Counted from the first letter of the stretch, positions 1-7,061 are shown. The stretch is 7,083 nucleotides of DNA from Chryseosolibacter sp964393795 (GCA_964393795.1 CAYMWA010000178.1:1-7083), one strand, 5' to 3'. The notes: a model not told the origin generated them from the letters alone. Translations and numbers: made by a program.

Positions 1-1
1 C

Positions 2-3000
2 GGCACCGGCATCACCGACGCCGAGGGCAAGGTCGTCATCAAGAGTTCCGAGACACCGTTTGCCGTTGTTGCCAAACATGGTCAACAAAAAGCTTACCTC
101 CGCCTGGTCAATGGCGAAGCTTTGATGGTAAGCAGTTTTGACGTTTCGGGCGATGTGGTAGACCGCGGCCTCAAAGGATTTCTGTATGGCGAACGCGGCG
201 TATGGCGACCGGGTGACTCGTTGCATCTGACGTTCATCCTGGAGGATAAACGCAAGACCCTTCCTCCCGGCCACCCCGTGGTGTTCGAACTGTCTGATCC
301 CCGCGGACAGGTGGTACGTCGGGCCGTGCGCGCCCTTTCGGAAAACGGATTCTACAATTTTGCAACCGCCACTTCGCCCGATGCGCTTACCGGCGATTGG
401 CTTGGCCGCGTGAAAGTGGGCGGCGCCACATTTACGAAAAACCTGAAAATAGAAACGGTAAAACCCAACAGGCTTAAGATTGAACTGAACTTCGGTCGCG
501 AAGTATTTACATCGCCGGATATCAACGGGCAATTACAGGTAAACTGGTTGCACGGTGCGCCTGGCCGAAACCTGAAGGCGGAGTTCGACGTGCTGCTGCT
601 GCGTGAGCCTACTCATTTCAAGTCGTTTCCGGATTACCAGTTTGATGATCCGTCACGGACATTTGAAAGCGAATCGCAGGCACTATTCGAAGGAACGACG
701 AACGCCGAAGGGCGTGCCACCGTCTCTGGAACGCTGGAGGTTTCCGGAGAACCGTCAGGTATGCTTAATGCAGTCTTCAGAGGAAAGGTCTATGAGGAAG
801 GTGGCAACTTCAGTATTTACAAGTTGCGCATTCCTTACTATCCCTACACTTCATTCGTCGGGCTCCGGGTCCCTGAGGGAGAACAGTACAGCGGCATTCT
901 CTATACGGACACCGATCACGAAATAGCGCTTGCAACGGTAGACGCCAGCGGCAATGCGATTTCCAGAAAAGACGTCGAGGTCGACCTGTACAAACTCAAC
1001 TGGCGTTGGTGGTGGGATAATTCGAGTGAGCACCTGGCCAACTTTGTAGAAGGATCATACTCGCGACTGGTAAAAAGCGAGACCGTTGATACGCACAACG
1101 GCAAGGGTAGCTGGACGCTGAACCTGCCGGCAGCTGAATATGGCCGGTACTTCCTTCGGGTATGCGATCCGGTTTCCGGACACTGCGCCGGACAAATCAT
1201 TTACGTCGATGAGCCGGGCTGGTACAGTCGCGCCCGCGATGCTGACGCGCGTGGTGGTGCCAACCTCCTTGCCTTTTCGACCGACAAGACGAAGTACAAT
1301 ATCGGCGAGAAAATAAACGTCACCATCCCGGGCGCCGCCAACGGGCGTGCTTTGGTAAGTGTTGAAAACGGCAGTAAGGTACTGCAGACCTTTTGGGTTG
1401 AAACAGAGCAGGGGGAGACACGATTCACACTCGATGCAACCAGGGAGATGGCACCCAATGCATACATCCACGTTTCATTGCTACAGCCGCACGAGCAAAC
1501 GGTGAACGATCTGCCGATACGTTTGTACGGCATCACACCCGTCCAGGTCGAAGATCCGGGTACCCATCTAACGCCTGTATTGTCGATACCCGATGAACTC
1601 GTCCCCGGCGAAGAGGTCGTGGTGCGCGTATCTGAAAAGAACAATCGCAAGATGACGTATACCGTTGCCGTTGTCGATGAAGGACTGCTGGACCTCACCC
1701 GCTTTCAAACGCCCGATCCATGGCATCATTTCTATGCGCGCGAAGCACTGGGTGTGCGCACGTGGGATCTTTTCGACGACGTGATCGGCGCGTACGGTGC
1801 CAATCTTGAGCGCTTCATTTCCATCGGCGGAGACGATGCGATTGCCCCCGGCGAAATTGACCCACTGGCGAACCGGTTCAAACCTGTAGTGAAGTTCTTT
1901 GGCCCCTATACGCTGGACAGAGGTGCACGGGAGATCAGGTTCGTCATGCCGGAGTATATTGGATCGGTGCGGACGATGGTCGTGGCGGGATATGAAGGTG
2001 CCTATGGCGCCACGGAGAAAACCAGCAAGGTACGGAAGCCCCTGATGGTGCTTGCCACGCTGCCTCGTGTCCTGGGACCGGAAGAGGCGGTCAAGTTGCC
2101 GGTGACGGTGTTCAGTGGGGAGACCAGGCTCGATAAGGTCACCGTTGAGGTGAGTGTAAAGGGACCGGTATCCGTCAAGGGCGCGGCATCACAAACAACG
2201 ACACTTACCACCAATGCTGACAAGACCATCGACTTCGATCTTGATGTCGGTGCGATGATGGGTGTGGCGACGGTTGAGGTGAAGGCGCGTGCGGGTGGAT
2301 TTACCGCCCGGGACGTGATTGAAATTCAGGTGCGCAATCCCAACACGCCGGTAACACGCGTCGAAGAACATCTGCTCGAGCCACAGGCGCGCTGGTCTTC
2401 TTCCTTCACGCCTTTCGGAATAGCGGGCACCAATAGTGCGACACTTGAATTGTCGACGCTCCCGCCGATCAACCTCGACTCGAGAATGCGATATCTCATG
2501 CAGTATCCGCATGGCTGTGTCGAGCAGATAACCTCTGCGTTGTTTCCGCAGCTGTATCTCGGACAAGTGAGGGCGCTCACGGATGTCGAGCAAAAGGCGA
2601 TTCAACGAAATATCACGACGGGTATTGAAAAACTGAAGTCCTTTGTGCAAGCTGACGGCGGCTTTGGCTATTGGCCCGGAGTTGCCGAGTCTGCCGATAG
2701 TTGGGGTACCAGTTATGCGGGTCACTTCCTGGTAGAAGCCAAAAAGAAGGGGTACTATGTTCCGGCTGACCTGCTCGACCGATGGCGAACCTTCCAACGC
2801 GACAGAGCTGCGGCATGGAGAAGGAACCCGGCATATCCAAATTCAGATCTGATGCAGGCTTACCGGCTTTACTCGCTTGCGGTGGCCGGCGCCCCGGAGT
2901 TGGGCGCCATGAACCGCTTGCGGGAGGAAACAGCCCTGTCGCCTACTGCGGCCTGGACACTCGCTGCCTCATACGCCGTTTCAGGTCAACAGGAAGCGGC

Positions 3001-3880
3001 GCGTGCACTTGTCGAAGACCTCCCGGTGGAAGTAGAGCCATACAGGGAACTCGGCTACAGCTATGGTTCTGGTGTTCGCGACAAAGCGCTCATCCTGGAA
3101 ACATTGGTGTTGCTCGGTGATAGAACAAAGGCGTTCGAAGTGGTCAAGGAAATTTCAAATGCACTTGGAAACGAAAACGTGTGGATGAGTACGCAAGAAA
3201 CGGCGACATGCCTGCGTGCGATCGCTTCGTTTGCTGCAAACGAGAAACAAGGCGAGCTGAAATTTGACTATCAGTTTGGCGACGGCAAAAAGATCACCGC
3301 CAGTACGGCACTTCCTGTTGCGGAAATAGCCCTACCGTTGTCGGGGACCAAGCCACACCAGATCATCGTTGAAAACAAAGGCGCCGGATCTTTGTTTGTC
3401 CGGTTGCTGAAGACGGGAACGCCGGCAAGGGGAGCGGAGGCGCGCGCCTCCAACGGGCTGGCCTTACGCGTATCCTATACCGACACAAATGGAAATCCAA
3501 TCGATGTCTCACGCCTGGAGCAAGGTACCGGATTTATCGCCGAGGTGACGGTCAAGCATCCCGGCATTCGCGGCGCATATGAAAACCTGGCGTTGACGCA
3601 GGTCTTTCCCTCCGGGTGGGAGATCAATAACCTCAGGCTTGAAGGCGCTGAGGCTTTCATTGAGTCGAGTCCGTACCGATATCAGGACATTCGGGACGAC
3701 AGGGTCTTCACCTACTTCAACCTGAGTCCCAATGAGGAACGGACTTTCCGTATCATGCTCACCGCAACTTACGCGGGCACTTTCTACCTGCCGGCAGCAA
3801 GCTGTCAGGCAATGTATGATGGGAGCATCAACGCGGCAGTTGAAGGACGTGAAGTGACCGTTGTCAAGGCGGCGCAATAG
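2..3880 (+). CDS. Alpha-2-macroglobulin family protein (YfhM-like), 5' partial
   Basis: This is a bacterial alpha-2-macroglobulin, thought to act as a periplasmic or surface-anchored protease trap. A protease cleaves the bait region, and the protein then binds it covalently through an internal thioester. The frame is open from the left edge, so the TTG at 122 is not the start. About 1292 residues are present; E. coli YfhM has about 1650, so several N-terminal hundred, including any signal peptide or lipobox, are missing. Visible in order are an MG-type segment with GERGVWRPGD (about 173-217), more MG domains, the VVDEGLLDL segment (about 1670-1700), a probable bait region (about 1805-1890), and an MPEYIGSVRTMVVAGYEGAYG stretch (about 1946-2010). 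Then come the thioester motif YPHGCVEQ (Cys codon 2516-2518, Gln codon 2525-2527), the helical thioester domain with ADGGFGYWPG (about 2650-2680), and a C-terminal MG domain (about 3450-3870). No frameshift is seen. pbpC follows 17 bases downstream, the classical partner. The family call is very secure; the bait position is inferred. Confidence 0.96.
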   Translation, partial: GTGITDAEGKVVIKSSETPFAVVAKHGQQKAYLRLVNGEALMVSSFDVSGDVVDRGLKGFLYGERGVWRPGDSLHLTFILEDKRKTLPPGHPVVFELSDPRGQVVRRAVRALSENGFYNFATATSPDALTGDWLGRVKVGGATFTKNLKIETVKPNRLKIELNFGREVFTSPDINGQLQVNWLHGAPGRNLKAEFDVLLLREPTHFKSFPDYQFDDPSRTFESESQALFEGTTNAEGRATVSGTLEVSGEPSGMLNAVFRGKVYEEGGNFSIYKLRIPYYPYTSFVGLRVPEGEQYSGILYTDTDHEIALATVDASGNAISRKDVEVDLYKLNWRWWWDNSSEHLANFVEGSYSRLVKSETVDTHNGKGSWTLNLPAAEYGRYFLRVCDPVSGHCAGQIIYVDEPGWYSRARDADARGGANLLAFSTDKTKYNIGEKINVTIPGAANGRALVSVENGSKVLQTFWVETEQGETRFTLDATREMAPNAYIHVSLLQPHEQTVNDLPIRLYGITPVQVEDPGTHLTPVLSIPDELVPGEEVVVRVSEKNNRKMTYTVAVVDEGLLDLTRFQTPDPWHHFYAREALGVRTWDLFDDVIGAYGANLERFISIGGDDAIAPGEIDPLANRFKPVVKFFGPYTLDRGAREIRFVMPEYIGSVRTMVVAGYEGAYGATEKTSKVRKPLMVLATLPRVLGPEEAVKLPVTVFSGETRLDKVTVEVSVKGPVSVKGAASQTTTLTTNADKTIDFDLDVGAMMGVATVEVKARAGGFTARDVIEIQVRNPNTPVTRVEEHLLEPQARWSSSFTPFGIAGTNSATLELSTLPPINLDSRMRYLMQYPHGCVEQITSALFPQLYLGQVRALTDVEQKAIQRNITTGIEKLKSFVQADGGFGYWPGVAESADSWGTSYAGHFLVEAKKKGYYVPADLLDRWRTFQRDRAAAWRRNPAYPNSDLMQAYRLYSLAVAGAPELGAMNRLREETALSPTAAWTLAASYAVSGQQEAARALVEDLPVEVEPYRELGYSYGSGVRDKALILETLVLLGDRTKAFEVVKEISNALGNENVWMSTQETATCLRAIASFAANEKQGELKFDYQFGDGKKITASTALPVAEIALPLSGTKPHQIIVENKGAGSLFVRLLKTGTPARGAEARASNGLALRVSYTDTNGNPIDVSRLEQGTGFIAEVTVKHPGIRGAYENLALTQVFPSGWEINNLRLEGAEAFIESSPYRYQDIRDDRVFTYFNLSPNEERTFRIMLTATYAGTFYLPAASCQAMYDGSINAAVEGREVTVVKAAQ

Positions 3881-3885
3881 CGAAT

Positions 3886-3890
3886 AGGAA
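3886..3890 (+). promoter_or_regulatory. Ribosome binding site of pbpC
   Basis: AGGAA lies 7 bases before the ATG at 3898 and inside the 17-base gap after the macroglobulin stop codon. It supports 3898 over the next in-frame ATG codons at 3922 and 3943, which have no comparable purine-rich core so well placed. The match is short, and Bacteroidota often do without a Shine-Dalgarno sequence. Confidence 0.5.
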
Positions 3891-3897
3891 CGCAGTT

Positions 3898-6297
3898 ATG
3901 AAGGCGATAAAAGTTGGGGACATGTTACGTCGGCTGGCCGGCATGCGCCGTCGCACGAAGCTTTTGCTTTTCGCCATGGTCTTGTCCGGCGTCGCCTACT
4001 GGAACGCGCTGCCCTCCGTGATATTCGATACGCCCTATTCGACCGTGCTCGAAGCACGCAATGGTGAGTTGCTCAGTGCATCCATTGCGCCGGACGGCCA
4101 ATGGCGCTTCCCTCCGGACAGCATTGTGCCGCAGAAATTTGTCGATGCACTCGTTACCTTTGAGGACAAGCGGTTCTTTCATCACCCCGGTGTCGATCCG
4201 CTGGCCATGGGAAGGGCGCTGGTCCAGAACCTGCGTCATGGAAGCATCGTAAGCGGCGGCAGTACATTGAGTATGCAAGTCATTCGGCTCTCGCGGCGTG
4301 GCCAATCGCGAACGGTGCTTGAAAAAGTCATTGAAGTTATTCTCGCCACACGACTCGAACTTCGCTTCTCCAAGGAAGAGATACTATCGCTATATGCGGC
4401 ACATGCTCCGTTCGGTGGCAACGTAGTGGGGCTTGAGGCCGCGTGCTGGCGATACTTCGGCAGGTCAGCCGAAACGCTCTCATGGGGAGAGGCAGCGCTG
4501 TTGGCGGTGTTGCCCAATGCCCCGGCCTTGATCCATCCAGGAAAAAACCGAACGTTACTCAAGGAAAAGCGCGATAAGTTACTTGACAAACTGGTGGAAG
4601 CCGGTAAGATCGATGACATTACGTGCGCTCTCGGCAAGGAGGAGATGTTGCCTGAAGCGCCGCGACCATTGCCGCGACTCGCGCGACATCTTCTCGGCCG
4701 AATGAAGAAAGAGGGGCTGGCCGAAACCAACCTGAAGTCGACCATCGACTACAGACTTCAGCAACGGGTAGAAGAAAAACTGGAAGCACACCATTCACGC
4801 ATGATGGCCAATCGCGTCTTCAATGGCGCAGTCCTTGTGATTGACGTGAAGACGGGTGCCACCCTTGCGTATGCCGGCAATGTTGACCCCGAACCGAAAG
4901 CCCACGGTCAGGATGTCGACATCATTACCGCGGCACGTAGTACGGGCAGCATCCTCAAACCTTTCCTTTACGCTGCTGCCCTTGATGAAGGTCTTATTCT
5001 CCCTCGCACCTTGTTGCCCGATGTGCCGGTGTATATGGACGGCTTTGCGCCAGAGAACTTTTCACGTCAATTCGATGGCGCTGTGCCGGCGAGCGATGCG
5101 CTCATCCGCTCACTCAATGTTCCGGCGGTATTTCTGCTCCGTGAATATCGCTACGAGAAGTTCCATTCCCTCCTGAAGAACATCGGGTTAACCACGCTCA
5201 ATAAACCTGCGGATCACTACGGGTTATCGCTTATCCTGGGAGGTGCGGAAGGTAGCCTTTGGGATGTGACGGGCGTGTACGCTTCTATGGCGCGCACGTT
5301 GAATAATTATTTTGAATATCCGGGAAGAAGTCGTTATCACCGGAGCGATTTTCATCCTCCTCAGTTTCAAGCGGTCAAAGGGTCTGGCGAGGTTGGTGCG
5401 CCTGAAGCCGCCTCCTGGTTGAGTGCTTCATCGATTTACCTGACGTTCGAAGCGTTGACAGCGCTTTATCGTCCTGTGGAAGAAGCAGGATGGAAGTTGT
5501 TCAGCACTTCAAAGAAGATCGCCTGGAAGACAGGAACGAGTTTCGGATTCAGGGATGCGTGGGCGGTGGGCGTGACGCGCGACTACGCCGTGGGCGTCTG
5601 GATTGGAAACGCCGACGGTGAAGGTCGCCCCGGACTGACGGGCACTGCTGCAGCGGCGCCGCTGTTGTTTGATATTTTCAGGCTGCTGCCGTCATCTCCA
5701 TGGTTTCAGCGCCCAGCCTCGGAGTTGTACCGGATCGCCACCTGCAGTAAAAGCGGACAAAGGTTGTCGCCCGACTGTGAGGCGGTCGACAGTGTGTGGG
5801 TGACGAAACGTGGACTTGAAACGGAGGCTTGCCGCTATCACAAAACCATTCACCTGTCGCGCGACGGGAAGTTTCGCCTGCATTCTGAGTGCGCCGATGT
5901 CAGCGATCTTGTTCAGGCCAAATGGTTTGTCCTTCCGCCCGTGCAGGAGTACTATTACAGGATCAGAAATATTTCGTATAAACCGCTCCCCGCTTTTAGG
6001 GACGATTGTCTCCATGCAGAAAGCCTTTCCTCCATGGCGCTCGTTTATCCGAAACCAAATGCGCGAATTTTTGTGCCGCGCGACTTTGGCGGCGAACCCG
6101 GCAGCGCAATCTTTCAACTTGCACACCGCGATCCTGCCGTTTCAGTATACTGGCACCTCGACGGCGTATTCATAGGTGCCACACGCGGTACCCACCGCCT
6201 CGCCGTCAACCCTGGTGAGGGCGAACATACCCTCACCATTGTCGACGAGAACGGTCAGTCGCTTGAAGAGCACTTTACCGTCATTCCGCGCTTGTAG
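3898..6297 (+). CDS. pbpC: Penicillin-binding protein 1C (bifunctional glycosyltransferase/transpeptidase)
   Basis: This class A PBP polymerises lipid II into glycan strands and may cross-link them on the periplasmic face of the inner membrane. Its 799 residues compare with about 770 in E. coli PBP1C. A basic N-terminus (residues 1-20) and one membrane segment (about 21-38) anchor it. The GT51 domain shows catalytic EDKRFF (Glu89), GGSTLSMQ (120-127), a probable second acid Glu146 in EKVIE, and RFSKEEILSLY (156-166). The transpeptidase domain has all three motifs: SILK (Ser351 nucleophile, Lys354), SLN (405-407) and KTGT (544-547). A cysteine-containing linker (616-704) leads to the C-terminal BiPBP_C domain (about 712-796), which marks the 1C subclass. 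E. coli PBP1C is known mainly as a glycosyltransferase with poor penicillin binding, so cross-linking activity here is not assured. It likely shares an operon with the upstream macroglobulin and is intact. The ATG at 3898 is chosen for its AGGAA and tight spacing. Confidence 0.96.
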   Translation: MKAIKVGDMLRRLAGMRRRTKLLLFAMVLSGVAYWNALPSVIFDTPYSTVLEARNGELLSASIAPDGQWRFPPDSIVPQKFVDALVTFEDKRFFHHPGVDPLAMGRALVQNLRHGSIVSGGSTLSMQVIRLSRRGQSRTVLEKVIEVILATRLELRFSKEEILSLYAAHAPFGGNVVGLEAACWRYFGRSAETLSWGEAALLAVLPNAPALIHPGKNRTLLKEKRDKLLDKLVEAGKIDDITCALGKEEMLPEAPRPLPRLARHLLGRMKKEGLAETNLKSTIDYRLQQRVEEKLEAHHSRMMANRVFNGAVLVIDVKTGATLAYAGNVDPEPKAHGQDVDIITAARSTGSILKPFLYAAALDEGLILPRTLLPDVPVYMDGFAPENFSRQFDGAVPASDALIRSLNVPAVFLLREYRYEKFHSLLKNIGLTTLNKPADHYGLSLILGGAEGSLWDVTGVYASMARTLNNYFEYPGRSRYHRSDFHPPQFQAVKGSGEVGAPEAASWLSASSIYLTFEALTALYRPVEEAGWKLFSTSKKIAWKTGTSFGFRDAWAVGVTRDYAVGVWIGNADGEGRPGLTGTAAAAPLLFDIFRLLPSSPWFQRPASELYRIATCSKSGQRLSPDCEAVDSVWVTKRGLETEACRYHKTIHLSRDGKFRLHSECADVSDLVQAKWFVLPPVQEYYYRIRNISYKPLPAFRDDCLHAESLSSMALVYPKPNARIFVPRDFGGEPGSAIFQLAHRDPAVSVYWHLDGVFIGATRGTHRLAVNPGEGEHTLTIVDENGQSLEEHFTVIPRL

Positions 6298-6315
6298 GCC
6301 TTTCAGGCCTTACAA
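6292..6315. terminator. Hairpin at the convergent gene junction, possible bidirectional terminator
   Basis: TTGTAGGCC (6292-6300) pairs with GGCCTTACAA (6306-6315) around the loop TTTCA, giving nine pairs with one bulged T. The hairpin contains the TAG stop of pbpC (6295-6297) and the TAA stop of the minus-strand gene (6310-6312). No clear T-run follows on either strand, so efficient intrinsic termination is uncertain. Position and symmetry are the main support. Confidence 0.5.
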
Positions 6316-6690
6316 ATCATCAAAGTCATCGTCAAACTCGTCAAAGTCGTCGTCTTTCCCTTTCGATGCGACTTTTTCCCCGCGATCTAATTCACCATAG
6401 ACTTTAAGCGCCTGCTTCATCAACGACTTCGGGTCGTCTTTTACTTTGTCTGCGTACTTGTCAAGCAGCACGTCATAAGAATCAAACACTTCGTGTGAAT
6501 TATGATCGAGGCCGATACAGGAGAGAATGGCAGTATCAAGGTGTGGCTGATAGAAGGAGTAGTCAAGGCCAACCTTGCTGAGAACGAGAAACAGTTTGCG
6601 GCTTTTCAATTCTTCCGCGATCAGGAATAGCGCCAGCTGTACCCTTCTGGGAAGCTGGTGCAGGCGGGATTTTGGAGCATAGATTTTCAT
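6310..6690 (-). CDS. Hypothetical protein with acidic-aromatic C-terminal tail
   Basis: I do not recognise the family. The 126-residue product looks soluble: there is no signal peptide and no convincing membrane span. It starts with a short basic segment (MKIYAPKSR). A probably all-helical core of about residues 13-105 follows, including RVQLALFLIAEELKSRK (16-32), and a lysine-rich linker covers 106-112. The last 14 residues are two acidic heptads, DDDFDEF and DDDFDDL (113-126). The ATG at 6690 is chosen because a TAnnTTTG box lies just upstream (6724-6717), which would put the transcript start near 6711. The longer reading from 6738 would begin upstream of that promoter and adds an AT-rich, atypical N-terminus. 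The leader AAAAAGAT is A-rich, as in Bacteroidota. It is divergent from an XRE regulator and converges on pbpC. The coding call is good, aided by the coherent protein composition; the function is unknown. A regulatory partner or accessory-module protein is possible from context only. Confidence 0.8.
   Translation of the reverse strand: MKIYAPKSRLHQLPRRVQLALFLIAEELKSRKLFLVLSKVGLDYSFYQPHLDTAILSCIGLDHNSHEVFDSYDVLLDKYADKVKDDPKSLMKQALKVYGELDRGEKVASKGKDDDFDEFDDDFDDL
6317..6354 (-). repeat. Tandem 21-base coding repeat (two 7-codon units)
   Basis: The plus-strand 17-mer TCATCAAAGTCATCGTC (6317-6333) recurs as TCGTCAAAGTCGTCGTC (6338-6354) with two A/G differences and an offset of 21 bases. The period is exactly seven codons. 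It encodes the two C-terminal heptads DDDFDEF and DDDFDDL of the minus-strand gene. Confidence 0.75.
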
Positions 6691-6709
6691 ATCTTTTTGT
6701 GTTTTGAGG

Positions 6710-6717
6710 GTGTACAC
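6710..6717. promoter_or_regulatory. GTGTACAC palindrome, candidate operator
   Basis: This perfect 8-base palindrome overlaps the last base of the minus-strand -7 box and the expected transcription start near 6711. That is where a repressor would block the minus-strand gene. The half-site GTGTA recurs at 6797-6801 and overlaps the -7 box of the divergent regulator gene. Binding by the neighbouring XRE protein is an inference. Confidence 0.35.
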
Positions 6718-6724
6718 AAAATTA
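6717..6724 (-). promoter_or_regulatory. Bacteroidota-type -7 box for the minus-strand gene
   Basis: Read on the minus strand, these bases are TAATTTTG, an exact match to TAnnTTTG, the -7 element used by the Bacteroidota primary sigma factor. It gives a leader of about 20 bases before the ATG at 6690. I see no TTG at the usual -33 distance, so the match rests on one element in A/T-rich DNA. Confidence 0.5.
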
Positions 6725-6726
6725 AC

Positions 6727-6782
6727 AAAAAACATCAATAACCTATCTTTTTGGATAAAAAAATATCAAAAAAAATCAATAA
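6727..6782 (+). repeat. Pair of 15-base direct repeats in the divergent promoter region
   Basis: AAAAAACATCAATAA (6727-6741) and AAAAAAAATCAATAA (6768-6782) match at 14 of 15 positions and start 41 bases apart, close to four helical turns. Both lie between the two divergent -7 boxes. The shared ATCAATAA core is the informative part, because A-runs alone are cheap in this composition. Confidence 0.45.
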
Positions 6783-6799
6783 AAATGCAATCGTCTGTG

Positions 6800-6807
6800 T
6801 ATCTTTG
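6800..6807 (+). promoter_or_regulatory. Bacteroidota-type -7 box for the XRE regulator gene
   Basis: TATCTTTG matches TAnnTTTG exactly. A start near 6812-6814 would leave a leader of about 15 bases before the ATG at 6828. The leader holds GAGAG at 6815-6819 as a possible weak ribosome binding site. No TTG is present at the usual -33 distance; the upstream A-tracts may compensate. Confidence 0.55.
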
Positions 6808-6827
6808 GGTTAAAGAGAGATACTTCA

Positions 6828-7061
6828 ATGAAAAGAAAACTCAACAGGATCAAACTGGTCCTTCAGGAAGAGGACAAGCGAAACAAGGAACTTGCAAATC
6901 AGCTTCAAGTGGCGGAACCCACTGTGTCGCGGTGGTGTACCAACACCCAGCAGCCCTCGTTGGAAACGCTGTATGAAATCGCCGGGTTATTGAAAAGAGA
7001 CGTCAGGGATTTCCTGGAACCCGGCCCATCCACGTCCGAAGATTCGACTGACGATGCATAG
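6828..7061 (+). CDS. XRE/Cro-CI family helix-turn-helix transcriptional regulator
   Basis: This 77-residue DNA-binding protein consists almost entirely of one HTH_3 domain. A basic first helix (MKRKLNRIKLVLQEE, 1-15) is followed by helix 2 (KELANQLQVA, 20-29). The probable recognition helix is PTVSRWCTNT (31-40), and QQPSLETLYEIAGLLKRDVRDFL (41-63) closes the fold. The tail from residue 64 is short, acidic and probably disordered. No effector or protease domain is present, so it is likely a simple dimeric repressor or activator, perhaps acting on its own divergent promoter region. The ATG at 6828 follows a TATCTTTG box and GAGAG. Another frame opening at 6704 overlaps it but lacks the HTH and starts upstream of the promoter. 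In Bacteroidota, small regulators of this style are common and sometimes sit before restriction-modification or other accessory genes; no such gene is visible before the right edge. Confidence 0.92.
   Translation: MKRKLNRIKLVLQEEDKRNKELANQLQVAEPTVSRWCTNTQQPSLETLYEIAGLLKRDVRDFLEPGPSTSEDSTDDA

Larger units (their letters stand above)
6691..6827. other. A-rich divergent intergenic region with spaced A-tracts
   Basis: This 137-base gap separates the two divergent small genes. Positions 6721-6780 contain only 10 G or C bases in 60, far below the flanking coding DNA. A-tracts start at 6727 (6 A), 6757 (7 A), 6768 (8 A) and 6781 (5 A). The spacings of 30, 11 and 13 bases are roughly multiples of a helical turn, so intrinsic curvature is likely. 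It holds the promoters and candidate operators listed separately. Confidence 0.7.

Noticed and set aside
122..124. TTG as the start codon of the macroglobulin gene
   Set aside because: The frame is open to the left edge, and the upstream codons encode family-like sequence (PFAVVAKHGQQKAYLRL), so the gene starts outside the window.
1201..1698. Minus-strand open frame of 165 codons
   Set aside because: It is antisense to MG-domain coding sequence and has Ser/Thr-biased low-information composition, with no start context.
2189..2797. Minus-strand open frame of 202 codons inside the macroglobulin gene
   Set aside because: It is fully antisense to a well-conserved domain and its translation is arginine-rich with no recognisable domain. 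It is typical of a shadow frame in moderate-GC DNA.
4236..4745. Minus-strand open frame of 169 codons inside pbpC
   Set aside because: It is antisense to the conserved glycosyltransferase domain and its translation resembles no protein family.
6691..6738. N-terminal extension of the minus-strand hypothetical protein
   Set aside because: The extension (MMFFVNFVYTLKTQKD) comes from A/T-rich intergenic DNA and would start upstream of the TAATTTTG promoter box.
6704..6976. Plus-strand 90-codon frame overlapping the XRE gene
   Set aside because: It starts upstream of the likely promoter, runs through A-rich non-coding DNA, and lacks the HTH that the overlapping frame clearly encodes.
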